From NCBI GenBank assembly GCA_947652605.1, contig OX393579.1, positions 44,274,970 through 44,338,969 on the forward strand: 64,000 nt of DNA. The letters are read 5' to 3'. How positions within the stretch are numbered: the stretch's first letter is position 1; the number at the start of each line of letters is the position of its first letter. This stretch comes from Elmis aenea. Its lineage: Eukaryota > Arthropoda > Insecta > Coleoptera > Elmidae. The position numbers were made by a program, and so were the translations under genes. The notes beneath the pieces were generated by a model. That model ran no database searches and was not told the origin of the DNA. It worked only from the letters and a program-made list of their open reading frames with translations. Positions 35,706 to 46,588 of the stretch are shown in pieces.

Positions 35706-36605
35706 CAGGGGTGGCCAACCCAAATGATCGTGCGGGCCACTTTGGAAATGCATCATAACTCCGCAGGCCACATATAAAATTATATATCCCCATATTAGAT
35801 TTAGATACACTATAGACATTTTTTTGGAGTGAAAAATTGAAACATAATGAGTTATTATTATTGTGTTTACTATTATTCTTACATGTAAACATAGATAATA
35901 TAATAATAATGATACTAAACGTACATTGTAAAGAAATATATAACACTAAAAATTAAATATAAAAAATATATAAATATAAATGAAATTTAAAAAATGAAAT
36001 CGTTAAAAAATATTTATTTTACTAGTGCGATATTTGTTTCTCCACTCTTTCATTAAGCTTTTGCAAATCGATCTCAATTTGGGTATTTGCACATCGTAAT
36101 TGGTGTTGCAGGTTAGCGTCCGTTATGTTTGAGCGTGTTTTGTGTTTGGTCAATTTCATTTTCGAAAAAAACGATTCGCAGGTGTAAGTTGAACCAAAAG
36201 CGCTAACAACTTTTTGTGCCAGATTTCTCAAATTGGAAAATTTCTCTTTTGTGACGTAAGTGTAAAAATCTATTTTTGATTCTGATGTTTTAAAAATGTG
36301 TTTTAATTCATTATTGCACTGTAAGTCAACCAGTTCCATTTGGAGATATTCTGGGGCCGACTCGATCTCAACATGAAAGGGAGATGAATATATTTCAAAA
36401 ATAATAAAAAATAAAAAAATAATTTCGACAGTTAATTTTTGAATATATGGATGCACAAATAATGTATTTTTTAATACATTGGTTTTCACTACTTTGGCCA
36501 TTATAAAATAAATATATTTTGTAAAAGTGTGATGAATCTCGCGGGTCGGAAAAATGCTCAAGGCGGGCCGCATGCGGCCCGCGAGCCGCGGGTTGGCCAC
36601 CCCTG
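35706..36605 (-). mobile_element. 900-bp hAT element with internal transposase remnant
   Basis: The termini CAGGGGTGGCCAACCC at 35706 and GGGTTGGCCACCCCTG ending at 36605 are perfect inverted repeats. They are followed by GCGGGCC-rich subterminal sequence on both sides. Flanks CTATAGAG (35698-35705) and CTATAGTG (36606-36613) agree at 7 of 8 positions. Other P1 copies show the uninterrupted site. Confidence 0.9.
36022..36510 (-). pseudogene. hAT transposase C-terminal domain (GTF2IRD2/ZBED5-like group)
   Basis: The minus-strand frame, open from 36600 to 36022, carries APEYLQMELVDLQCNNELKH, then FSNLRNLAQKVVSAFGSTYT, CESFFSKMKLTKHKTRSNI and TDANLQHQLRCANTQIEIDL up to the stop at 36022. These are the dimerisation-region signatures (ELVDLQ; FGSTY.CE..FS.MK..K...R..ltD..L...LR) of the hAT group related to GTF2IRD2. 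The upstream ~60 residues are non-homologous filler running into the terminal repeat, so there is no true start. The N-terminal zinc finger and catalytic core have been deleted. The remaining frame is intact, suggesting a relatively young deletion derivative. Confidence 0.8.
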
Positions 36606-36873
36606 CTATAGTGTCATGAATTTAAAAAAATTTACAACTTTATTCCTAAAAATATTTTTGTACCATCAAGTATACGAGTTATTAACGATTTAAAAAACGC
36701 CCATTTTGACGACATTGTTTATTATCTAGCGTGTCATGGAACTTTTTTTAAAACATTAAAGCATCACTAAATAGGTCTTCGAAAATGGAACAATTTGTCT
36801 AATTTAAACTTCTTTGTAGCTCTCACCGTTTACGAGATCCCAATAGTGGCCCTTCTATGTGGACCACCCTGTA

Positions 36874-38587
36874 TAAACATTCTTCTATTTTCACCAATTA
36901 TTAAAACAAATAATTAAGTACGTAAAAAAACTGTATCGGTTTATATGTTTTGCGGTGTGTGCCACTCATGTATGTGTCTAACATGTATGAAAGAAAAAGA
37001 AAACCCAATTTGGTTTTCGATTAATTCAGACTTAATAAAACAAATTTCAGACACCTCTTTCTATTTAAAGTGTATCTATTGAATGTGTCGTATAAGGAAA
37101 GCTAAAAGCTATTCTTTTAACGTTAGTGTCTTCAGGCGATCAGTTTTTTATGTAGTACAACTTTCATTTTTAGATTTTTTTAACGTTTACAAAGCATTAC
37201 CTTATTCTTAAGGCTTTTTAACATACACAATAATGGGAAATCAAAATAATTTTGTTTTAATTTAGGTACCTATATAAAGAAGTATTGTGTTAAAAATGTG
37301 CCGTTACCAAATGGAGTCAAATAAGTTTTAGTTTAGTTAACAATATAAATAAGATAACATAAAAAGCAGTAATTAATTATTTTTAATTTAAAAAAAGATC
37401 AATAACTGTAGAACATTTGTTTGTTTGTTTGTTTTTTAAATTAAGTTTCCGTAGATATTACCTATATCATTAAAAAAAATCACTTAGATGCCATATAGCA
37501 TCCCAAAAATATCATAATTATGATGGATCTTTTACGAACGATAGAAGTCGCTTATATTCTAAATTATTATTGTAAATTTTTAAGAGACAGGTTGACGCTA
37601 AAACAATTGTTATCGAGCACAGTCATTCACCCAAATGATTTTTATCACGCTGGTGATAAGGACACGAGTCAATTATAATTTCTATTTAATTATATTCGTA
37701 TCTTTAAAAAAAAAATCAAGTCAATAATTTTATACCCATAACTTTTTTTCGTTGAGAGAGCCTTTATCGTGAACTTTAATATTCGATCATGTAATTCCAT
37801 TGCGTCACCTTCTTATATGTAAATATAATTTTTGTATTTAGTAACACTTAAATTGCGCTGAAATTTTAAATTGCTATTTTAAATTTCTGTATGACGTATG
37901 CTGGTATGCTACACACCAGTTTTGACTGACTGTTACCTCTGGGTATGTGCCTAATACCACCCAAAATGAATTTTTTGCGTTACCTAATTGCAAATAATTT
38001 CTATTTAATTAAAACAGCGTATTTTAGGGAAAAATATTTTTACTCTATAATATTTGTTAATTGGCGAAATTTTACTGCGTCTCAGTGCACATATTCGTAA
38101 TATAATTTTTGTTTTAATAACTGTTTCACGCTTACATGGCGTTGTCGGTTATGTGCTTTGTTTATAAACGCAGTAGGAAGCGGATGTTAACATCTCTGTC
38201 CATCCATCCATTATCCGTAATGGTCAGAAACTCCGAACATACCTGCTACTATACTAGAATTGTCGATCGCCCAGTACCGTAAGTCTTCGATATGTTTTAC
38301 ATCCTAACTGTTTAAGTTTAATGGTACTTGACCACCAACATAATAAATCCATCAAACTTTATTGACCAATACATGGTTTTTAGTCATTACGACCCACTTC
38401 TGCTTAGGCGACACAACAAATTCATATACATAAAAACATGGGAAATTTAGCAGTGTTTTTGTGTGCGGGTTAATGTGTTTAAATTAAAAGCAAAATAAAT
38501 CAAGTGTATGCATGCGTGCCTGCGGTAGTATCAAATAGGTCAATGCTTAACAACTAGAGCAATTTTTTAATAAAATAAGCATAGATA
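36874..38587. other. no gene seen
   Basis: AT-rich. A (TTGT)n stretch lies at about 37418-37437. No other feature recognised. Confidence 0.45.
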
Positions 38588-39160
38588 TACAGGGTGTGTA
38601 AAAATTGGCGGAAGGGCTACACGGAGCGATGTTCTTCGTAAAATTCTAAGTCGAAAATCTTAATACGAAAATGTTGTACCATGCTTCCTATGGCCTCAGG
38701 AACCATTTAAAGAAAACAAAATTGGCAACATTGCATACATTGATTTGCGTTTGGACATTTTTTTATCAGCAATTTTTACTTAGGTATTTACATTTTTTGT
38801 TCGAACTGAAAGCCTTCAGTTCGTAAACATAGCTGCAAACTTTTGGGTATCGTAAAACACAAACAAGAAATAATTACGAGAAAAACAGAGATGACAGCTA
38901 ATGACAATGTTGCCATATGTATTACTGTCATTAAAATCAGTGATTTACATATTTTCAACACCAATTTTTGAAAAGAAGAACACAATATCTAGGAAAAAAT
39001 ACTATTAGAAATCTATTTTTATTCCAAATTGCAGCTTTTTCATTTGCAAGTATTAAATAATAACGCCTATTAAAGGACTAAATTCCAGCGATATTTTTTA
39101 TCATCTGCTTCATTTTACGTTTCCCAGTCGTTAAGTGGTTAAGCTTTAGTTAACGGTTAT
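38588..39160 (+). mobile_element. one-ended TACAGGGTG relic
   Basis: TACAGGGTGTGTAAAAATTG starts at 38588 and continues GGCGGAAGGGCTACACGG. No inverted terminus is found downstream. The frames in it are chance frames. Confidence 0.4.
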
Positions 39161-39164
39161 GTGG

Positions 39165-40245
39165 GTGAGATTTGTTTGTCCCTCTAACTCCACTTCCTTC
39201 ATCTTTCATTTTATAGCAGCTTCTGTTACCTCATAATTCCATGTATTTCTTGGTCTTTTCTTTAGTGTCTAAAGTTTAGACTTAAATAAACCCTACCTCG
39301 GGCTTCATAATAGTTATTTACGTAACAAGACTGGTAAGTGGTACTTTACTGGACGAGCAGACAGTTTTTGGGCGAGCCTTGGCGAGTCCTGAAAGCATAC
39401 GAGTCCAGTAAAGACACTTTACGGGTATGTTACGTACAATTTTTTTTCCAAGTCCACCACTGACACCAAAATCACTATCGTCACCAATTAAACAATAACT
39501 AAACAAACTACAGGTGAAAACTCGCTTGGTGGTATAATGACGCTTGTTTGACAGCGCAAATCAACGAAACAACTCATCACCATGACAACCAACTACTTTC
39601 AGGCCTAGTTCGGTAAAGACAACTCATTACCATGGCAACCAATTACTTTCCGGCCTAGGCCAGTAAAGATGTGTTTTCCAGCCTAAAACTTGATGGGAAA
39701 CAACTGATTTCTGGACGGACGCAAAAAATATAGTTTTCTGAGCACCCTTTCATACGATGGTTTTTTCCTGACCGTCATAGGTGCGTCTCCTAAATGTTTT
39801 GATTCGCTTTTGCTTTGAGGTGTCCTCTATGTTTATCATTATATTTTGTCCCTCCGTGTTGTCTCCTCAATGTTTTTTTAGAACCCTCTTTTCCGTACTT
39901 CTAACGTTCTAACACGACTTTTTAAGTTGTTATCGTGCCCCATGATTCTCAACCAGAGGTTCGAACAAAAATTAACACTTAACGATAAATCTCTTCCTTT
40001 GTTTCCATCGATTTTTCCTTATTTTTATCTAGGAATGATTTGTTAGCTGCTATCAATAACTCTATTGCTAAACCATATTGTCGTTCATTTCTCTGATTAA
40101 ATTTCCTGTACAAGGTAGATGCATTCCCATGTATTTGTAGCTTTCCACTTGTTTCATTTGCATACCTTCTTGATTTCTTTTGTGGTCGACTTCTTCCGCG
40201 CTTATAGCCATAGTTTTGGTCTTTCCTTTAATTATACCCATATTA
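39165..40245 (-). pseudogene. decayed LINE reverse transcriptase C-terminal region
   Basis: On the minus strand from about 40235: IKGKTKTMAISAEEVDHKRN, then MQMKQVESYKYMGMHL. After frameshifts comes AIELLIAANKSFLDKNKEKS, followed by a segment containing ESWG near 39945. The KT..M.IS, V.SYKY.G and S.SW landmarks are the region after the catalytic domain of insect endonuclease/reverse-transcriptase LINEs. A weak KEKTKKYMEL (39260-39230) corresponds to the conserved RGRPRKTW-like tail. Multiple stops and frameshifts. 39310-39730 is probably a later insertion. Confidence 0.6.
39310..39730. repeat. segment of unknown origin interrupting the LINE, with a 50-bp tandem duplication
   Basis: CAACTCATCACCATGACAAC... 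(39570-39619) is repeated with seven visible differences at 39620-39669. GTAAAGTACC/GTACTTTACTGG and CCAGTAAAG motifs occur several times in both orientations (39337-39411, 39660). No coding. Confidence 0.45.
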
Positions 40246-42445
40246 TGTTTAATTCTTCTTTCAATTAAAAAAAAATAATAAACTTAAGGCCAAATTTTCC
40301 TTCTTTCACATGCAAAAAATTAAATCAAAATAAGTTTTAACAAGGGACAGAAAATATCTTATTTTTTTATACAGTGGATGTTTAGTAAAAACAATTTTGA
40401 AAAATATTAGACTATTTTGTTACCACTTCTGTTGCGTATGAACAGAAATCAGTCAAAACTCGAAGGACCATAAATTGAATTCAAGATAACAATCGAAAGG
40501 TTGGGTTCACTTATCAATAAGGTGCGCACACAACGACACACATGGGCAAATGTGCTGTTTCTTCTTCTCGTCCGAAGAAGGCCTTTATGGCGGGCCGTGC
40601 GTGCCATAAAACCAACCAAAAAGGCGTGACAGAAATGCAGAATTTTAAAATAAAACAAAACGCACATTTAACCCCACGACCGATACGTAACAACTTATGA
40701 TAGAGATGTCCTAATAACAAAAGAGGACAATTTTTGCCAAATTTTAGGTTACTTCTAGAACGTCTCGAACGCAAAATTACCAACTAGATTTTCAATACTT
40801 AATGCAACAATTAAGGTTGGCATTTTTGTTATGTAAATGTAAACGTGGCTTTCTTTAGTTATTTTAATTGCATATGCTTCGTTTATTTTTATTAGTGAAC
40901 CACTCAATTTGCTTGCGACATGTCTTAATCTATTTTGAATATCTCCAAGCCAACTAATCGAAACGAAACGGAACTGATATATTTACGTCCTTGCCATTAC
41001 AAGCCTTAGTTTCATGCATATTTGTTGGTAGCAACTAATAAAAAATTTATGTGTGACTACTTATTTGCTTCTGCTGGCTTTTATTAATAACATACAATTA
41101 AATTAAGAGTCTGCGTATGTCCTCATTTGTCATTCTCGTTAAGCAACAACATATCATAGTTTAAAATATGGTTACATAAAATATGACGTGTAAATATTGT
41201 TTTAGGCTTTTGCTAATATTTACCACAGATTAGATATAATAGACGAATTATTAGTCAAGTTGACCGTGGCGATTATTAAAACTGCATACGTGCGAAAAGT
41301 ATTATGTACAATCGATTTTGTATGCTCTTGAATAACAATCGACGAAGGATCCTGCTTGCATGTAGGTACGTAGAGCCGTATATCCGTTAGTCCGTTAGTT
41401 TTGTGTTGAATATGTGCATATTTGCACTACAAGGAGGTTTTTAAACGACCTACATCGTATAGGAAACTAAATGTTTTACATAGAAGGAAATTTGAAACAA
41501 ATAGCTTGCATGGAATTCATCCTAATGTATTAGAGATGATTAGCAGAACCGCTACACACTATTAAAAATTAAATAACATTAAATGGCAATAATCGTAAAA
41601 TTAAGTATCAAATTGATATCACAACGGTTGATTAAAAATATCAAAGAAAAATATTTATTTATTCAGGATATCGCTTACATCTTCTAAAATATCAATATAA
41701 CGATAAAATAGTTATGATGTAATATATTGATAATAAAACATGTTTCGCTATTGTTTTTGCACTGGTATACTCGGTTTTGATTTGTTTTATCACGGTTCCG
41801 TTGCTCTGGCAACCAGCTTTTTTATTGTAAATTTCGGTTTTTTCGTTATATCACGCAAGCCATGGAATTTTTAAACAAAAGAAGATCTGGTTTAAACTGC
41901 ACTCCTAAATAGCTAAGTTTTGCCCCATTTAACCAACCTTGTAGTTTTATTATTTACGGAGATAGCAATAGTGTCCCATGGAAAAGTGTAAATTAATACA
42001 TTCTTGGATTCTTCGTTAAATGTACTTGTTGAAATGTATAACGTAATTATGCGTCTAATATTAACCGTTTTGGTGTAATTAACATTTTCACATAAATTTT
42101 GAGCGATGCAGCTGTTTAAAAAATTAGGATATTTAGCAACTGTCAGATGACAATGAAAATTTGTTTTGGATGTTTTATTGAAGACTATAAACGTTTGGCA
42201 CTAGTTAAACTTTTTAACTAGCAACGTAACTTTATTTTCATTTTCGAACGTGCATTTCATTCCATTTACACATAATTTTTTGATATGTTTACATAAGAAC
42301 ATTTTCACTAAAAATAATGTCAAAAACAATTAAACCAATCTGTATTATTCTCTAGCAAATAAATAAATGCCTATAATAAGATCTTAAAACAGCTACAAAA
42401 ATTCAATGTGCCATGTATCAAATAATAAAATTGCTCCCCATTGTC
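40246..42445. other. no gene; one weak repeat relic
   Basis: 41900-42040 contains GGTTGGTTAAATGGGGC (minus strand) and GGAAAAGTGTAAATTAATAC, followed by TTGGATTCTTCGTTAAAT, recalling the palindrome cassettes. 40449-40783 has frames but no recognisable domain. The rest is AT-rich. Confidence 0.4.
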
Positions 42446-42451
42446 CGTCAA

Positions 42452-42635
42452 CAGGGCCAAAGAGGTTGGGTAAAATTTCCCGGACCCGGGATTGACAGGG
42501 GCTCGGAAATAATCCCACAATATGTTTTTTTAGGCGCTAATTAAGCGTAGAAGGATGATGCTCATTTTTTTTTACATGGTGCCCATTAAAATTTCCCCCT
42601 TCCTTGCCCGGCGGCGCCTCTCGACACCCCCGTCT
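42452..42635. mobile_element. GC-rich transposon-terminus relic
   Basis: CAGGGCCAAAGAGGTTGGG at 42452, CCCGGACCCGGGATTGACAG at 42479 and GGCGGCGCCTCTCGACACCC at 42609 are out of character with the flanks and resemble hAT subterminal sequence. No target duplication found. Confidence 0.35.
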
Positions 42636-42639
42636 GCCA

Positions 42640-43427
42640 AGCATGCCCAAAATAGGGCTTCTCATATTGGGCATATTTGCTTATCCCGGGAATACGTGAC
42701 AAAATCGAACTTTTTCCCGGTACACCGGGATACAATGAAATGTCAATATTTTAAAATAAGATTAAGAGTGGTTAAATTTTTGAAAACAACTCGAAGTCAT
42801 TTATGTAATACATTTTGCTCCATAATAATTATAAATAATAAAACAACATTGGTGAGAGAAATATACATTTGAGAAATATTACATTTCTGTTATAACTTCA
42901 TTTTAATGAACACAATTACATAATTTTTGCAATGAACTATTGTTTTATGAAAAAAAAAACGAATGAACAATGCTCCGGTCACTTATTCTTGATTTATTAA
43001 CAGAAACTCTTGCTGCATAATATGCTTTTTCAGACTCCTCTCATGTTGGTGGAATCGTTTTTATTAACAAAATCTCAATTTTACACTATTTTGTTTCGTA
43101 TTACTAGGGTACACAAAAATAGAACTGTAAACGCATTTGTCGTAGAGACCGGACTTCTTTATACGTACTACGGGTGTACATATTTTGTAAATATAAAACA
43201 AAAAACTATTTTAAAATTTGAAAAATATTTTTCATAATTTAGTGTTAGTGAAGACATTTTTATAATAAATTCTTATAAGGTATGATAATAGGTACTTAAT
43301 ACAAAGATCTTAACACAAAACAAATTAAATAGCATTTTTTTAAAATTCCTGGATATTCCGGGATAGTAAGTATTTCCCGGGAAATATAAAATAGATTAAA
43401 ACGGACAGGAATCCCGGTAGAAAAATC
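42640..43427. mobile_element. CCCGGGAA-family element, copy 2 (uninterrupted)
   Basis: Collinear with 17018-18316: TTGCTTATCCCGGGAATACG, AATATTTTAAAATAAG, AATGAACACAATTACATAAT, AGGGTACACAAAAATAGAAC and ATTTCCCGGGAAATATAAAA. The right end reads ATCCCGGTAGAAAAATCC. It lacks the GGAGC insertion seen in copy 1. Confidence 0.65.
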
Positions 43428-43625
43428 CAATCCAAAGCCTATTCTGAAACTTATTATAACTGGGGAATAACGCAAACCGTAGCGTGGCGCTTATACCTAC
43501 TAGATTTTAAATTACCCAAATTAATTCGATTTTTGTACCTATATTATTTTTTTTTAAATATTCCCACAATAAAAATTCTGCAACATTAAAAATTGTCTTA
43601 AAAATTGTGTAAAAATGGAATAGTA

Positions 43626-44160
43626 TACAGGGCGACCTAAATCTACATGTGTTATATGGATAACTTTGTTATTATAAGAGTTAATGAGTCGGTGAAGTTA
43701 GCAAAGTTGGGCCAAATTTCAGGACCAATTTAATGCAATTTTGACATTTGACCTACACCTTCAGCTTTTTTAAATATTTTGAAAAAACTAAAAACAGAAC
43801 TTTTTTCAATGGTAAATAATTCCATATCCATCTATGTTGAAACCAAAATATGAAATGATTCCTGTGTATGCTTTTTACGTAGAATTTTAAAAAAAATATC
43901 TAAAAAGTAATAAACAACTTGATTTTTGACATATAAGCCAAACTTGACCTTTTTTTAAATGGCAACTATAGTGGGATATGACTTCATTAAAAAGAGATTT
44001 TTGTTTCGTTTCGTAGATGTATGGGTTGTTAGGTTTATCTTTAAAAATAAGCAAGCTATAACACTTTGTTGTGTTTATTAAGTTTAATCTAAGTGGCCAT
44101 TGAAAAAACAAAAGATTACATAAATAAACTAACTGTACTTAATTAAACCCAAAAAATTGA
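43626..44160 (+). mobile_element. P4-family element, left part
   Basis: Starts TACAGGGCGACCTAAATC. From TTTGACCTACACC (about 43746) to about 44160 it is collinear with 47425-47820 (AAATAATTCCATA, TTGACATATAAGCCAAACTTG, AGTGGCCATTGA). Its right terminus is missing; the second copy supplies one. Confidence 0.6.
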
Positions 44161-44380
44161 AAACTAAATGGTTTAAGATATTTTTTACATTTCATAATAA
44201 TTTATGATTTTTCACTTACTATTACTTTAAAATCTATATTAAAACATGTTAAAGGTGTAGCTCTCTCTCTATGGGCAATACAAATTTTAGATCTGCACCT
44301 TGTACTTGTAGATAATGTTTTCCTAGGCATATTTCTTTTTCTTTAATAAACTGTCCCTAAAACAGCTAATGTTAATTTAT

Positions 44381-45701
44381 CAATTGAGGCGCCAATTTGC
44401 AAAACTTTCTATATCCGCCATAACTAATTTCACAGGAAACGCGAAAAACCTATACGTCGATTTATAATTGACTATGTATGTTCATAATGCACAGTTGTTT
44501 GCAGAAGGCATTAAAAAATTGATCGGCAATTACTGAAAAAAAAAGATGATCGCGGAAAAAGTTATTTTAGAGAATATTTTGGATTTAGATAGTTTTGCAA
44601 ACTATCTGTGGATTTAAAAAGTTTTGAAACATTATTTAAAGAACATAGTTCGCTTTTTTAAAAGAAATTAGAATTATTTTACAAATTTTTAGTTTTAGTT
44701 TTTTGAAATTCCAAAATACGGTACAAAAAATAGTTGTAATACAGGAGAAAGAATATAAATTCTAAGACCATCATCCTCAGGATACAATATTTCTTCTTCT
44801 TCAGGATTTTCATTTTCATTTATATTTTCTTCATGAAAAGTATCGATCAAATTTCTATAAAATGACAAATCAGTTTCTGGATTGTTTCTCCAATCAACGC
44901 CAAAGTGTTTCTTTAAAAGGTTGTCAACATCAATTAGCTTTAACTGTTTGACTGGAACGTTGTTAGGAAGTTCCTCTGGAGTGATATTGGCCACAGTCTT
45001 TCCTCTTTTCAGAACAGATTTGTATACTCCAATGTTGCTTTTATAATGGATTTCACCTTTTATAGTTATACTTCCTGACTTATGTTTTTTAATAAAAAAT
45101 CGCTTTGCCATGGAAAATTGAAAATGCCATTGACCAGGAGGCTTTATGCAAGATTCAACTGCTTTCTTCCAATCAAAAACAGTGAAATCCTTGGACTAGA
45201 ACAGTTGCATATTCAAAAAATATTGTTTTCTTCCTTTTTCAATCAAAGAAGATGTTGGAGAAATTTCCATAATCAAAATATTAGTTAAACAAAACACAAA
45301 AACACAGTAGACTGTCTTTAAAAACAAAACACGTGCGTTTCGGATGTCAAATACAGAACACTAATAAAAGCGCAAAATATAAAAGATATTAGGTAAGGAT
45401 ATATGATGTTTTGATTCCGTAAAATAACTAACAGGGTAAAATGGCGCTGGATGTAAAGAGTTTTGTAATAATCACTTCTAGAATGGATGAAAAGAGTTTT
45501 GAAGTAGTAGTAATGGTGGATTGAAAGAGTTTTGCAACGTTAGACAGTTTTCATGTACAAAATGAGCTGGGAAAATAAAAGTTTTGTTGCATTATGATTT
45601 AGTAACCATATGACAGACTGTTTAAAGTCAACAGCGCCACCACTATCTAATTTTCTTACTAAATTGGATGTAAAGAGTTTTGCAAGTTGACGCCTCAATT
45701 G
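44381..45701 (-). mobile_element. 1.32-kb DNA transposon with 36-bp inverted ends and an internal ORF
   Basis: The left end CAATTGAGGCGCCAATTTGC continues AAAACTTTCTATATCC. The right end GGATGTAAAGAGTTTTGCAA continues GTTGACGCCTCAATTG and is its inverse with few mismatches. TAT flanks both sides, so a 3-bp duplication is possible. At least seven copies of an AGAGTTTTG / AGTTTTGCAA motif lie near the ends (44591, 44618, 45453, 45491, 45523, 45550, 45672, plus the terminal copy), probably binding sites. The minus-strand ORF is described separately. Superfamily unknown to me. Confidence 0.7.
44695..45195 (-). CDS. unrecognised ORF inside the 44381-45701 transposon
   Basis: The minus-strand frame is open from 45195 to the stop at 44695. 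It begins SKDFTVFDWKKAVESCIKPP, passes an internal Met at 45111 (MAKRFFIKKHKSGSITIKG), then NITPEELPNNVPVKQLKLID and VDNLLKKHFGVDWRNN, and ends in an acidic segment (NENENPEEEEILYPEDD) and a hydrophobic tail. A TAG immediately precedes the first codon on the minus strand after CAACTGTTC, so it could be a splice acceptor (exon of a larger transposon gene) or the edge of a truncated frame. Codon use and low-complexity content look protein-like, and no stop interrupts 167 codons, unusual for this window. I do not recognise the family. It is probably a transposon-encoded accessory or truncated transposase. Confidence 0.55.
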   Translation of the reverse strand, partial: SKDFTVFDWKKAVESCIKPPGQWHFQFSMAKRFFIKKHKSGSITIKGEIHYKSNIGVYKSVLKRGKTVANITPEELPNNVPVKQLKLIDVDNLLKKHFGVDWRNNPETDLSFYRNLIDTFHEENINENENPEEEEILYPEDDGLRIYILSPVLQLFFVPYFGISKN

Positions 45702-46588
45702 TATTCAACTGTCTGAAAATATCGTAATTTAATTAGATCTCAACATTTTTACTTCACGAATCATCAATTCGAAATGTTTAACGTTAAAATCGCTCGCCCG
45801 TGAAACATCAACGTTTTTAAGCACTGGAACCTACTGCGAGAGCTTCCTTATTCACCTGCTAACCGTCAAAGAAGGCTTAGTTTAACTCAACAACAGGTGT
45901 TTACAGCCCCCTTCTAGAATTTGGTTCAATAACATCTTCAACAATTTCAAATCGGACATAGCGCATCAGCAGAATTAAAATGTATGAACCAACAACATTT
46001 CGCAAAAGTGCTTTATTGCTTGTTATTCGCAAAACAATTTCAATGCAGAATCACATTCATTAAAAGTTTATTCTCACAACTGTTAGCTTTATGAATAGTG
46101 AAACTTAAAAGCGTCGTCGTTTTCTTTTAATTTGCCGTGCGAAAAGTTATTATCAGAGGCATTCGGTATTTTATTAAGTAGCAGCGTAAAGCTATAACTG
46201 TTTAAAAATCATTAAACCATTATAATTGCTACTGCAATTTTTGGTAGGCTGTTGAACGTTATTAACAGAGTTCCGCGCACACATCACTGCCTCAATACGT
46301 TCACGGTAAACAGTTACTTCAACTCCTAGCTAACGTTACTTGGAAGGAAATTTTTGCAATAAATCTTGTTGCATATTTAGCACCTTGGTTATATAATTTT
46401 TAGCCTTTCGTAATGATATGTAACACTTAATCGACTTCGCTTTTTTATCGGCAGTTACCTTGTGGTAACCGACAAGCCTTTGTACTTGTATATTGCTATT
46501 TCGCTACCAATATTTAACTAAATTAGATTTCTTATGATGTAAAATATTTGGCACTCGTTTTTATTTACAGAATGATAATCATTCAGGG
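45702..46588. other. no gene seen
   Basis: AT-rich, no recognised feature. Confidence 0.4.

Larger units (their letters stand above)
35276..36873. mobile_element. P1-family palindromic element, full length, split by a hAT element
   Basis: The left end TACATAATGGTCCACATAGA (terminus slightly decayed) pairs with the right end TCTATGTGGACCACCCTGTA. Inverted blocks include GGGCCACTATTGG / CCAATAGTGGCCC and TTTGTACCATCAAGTATA on the right with its mate on the left. Without the hAT insertion and one 8-bp duplication it is about 690 bp. Other copies are at 5300-7412 and 60615-61250. Non-coding. Confidence 0.8.

Noticed and set aside
40449..40783. Two overlapping minus-strand frames with Cys/Arg-rich content
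   Set aside because: No domain motif, no splice context, and overlapping frames with equal claim.
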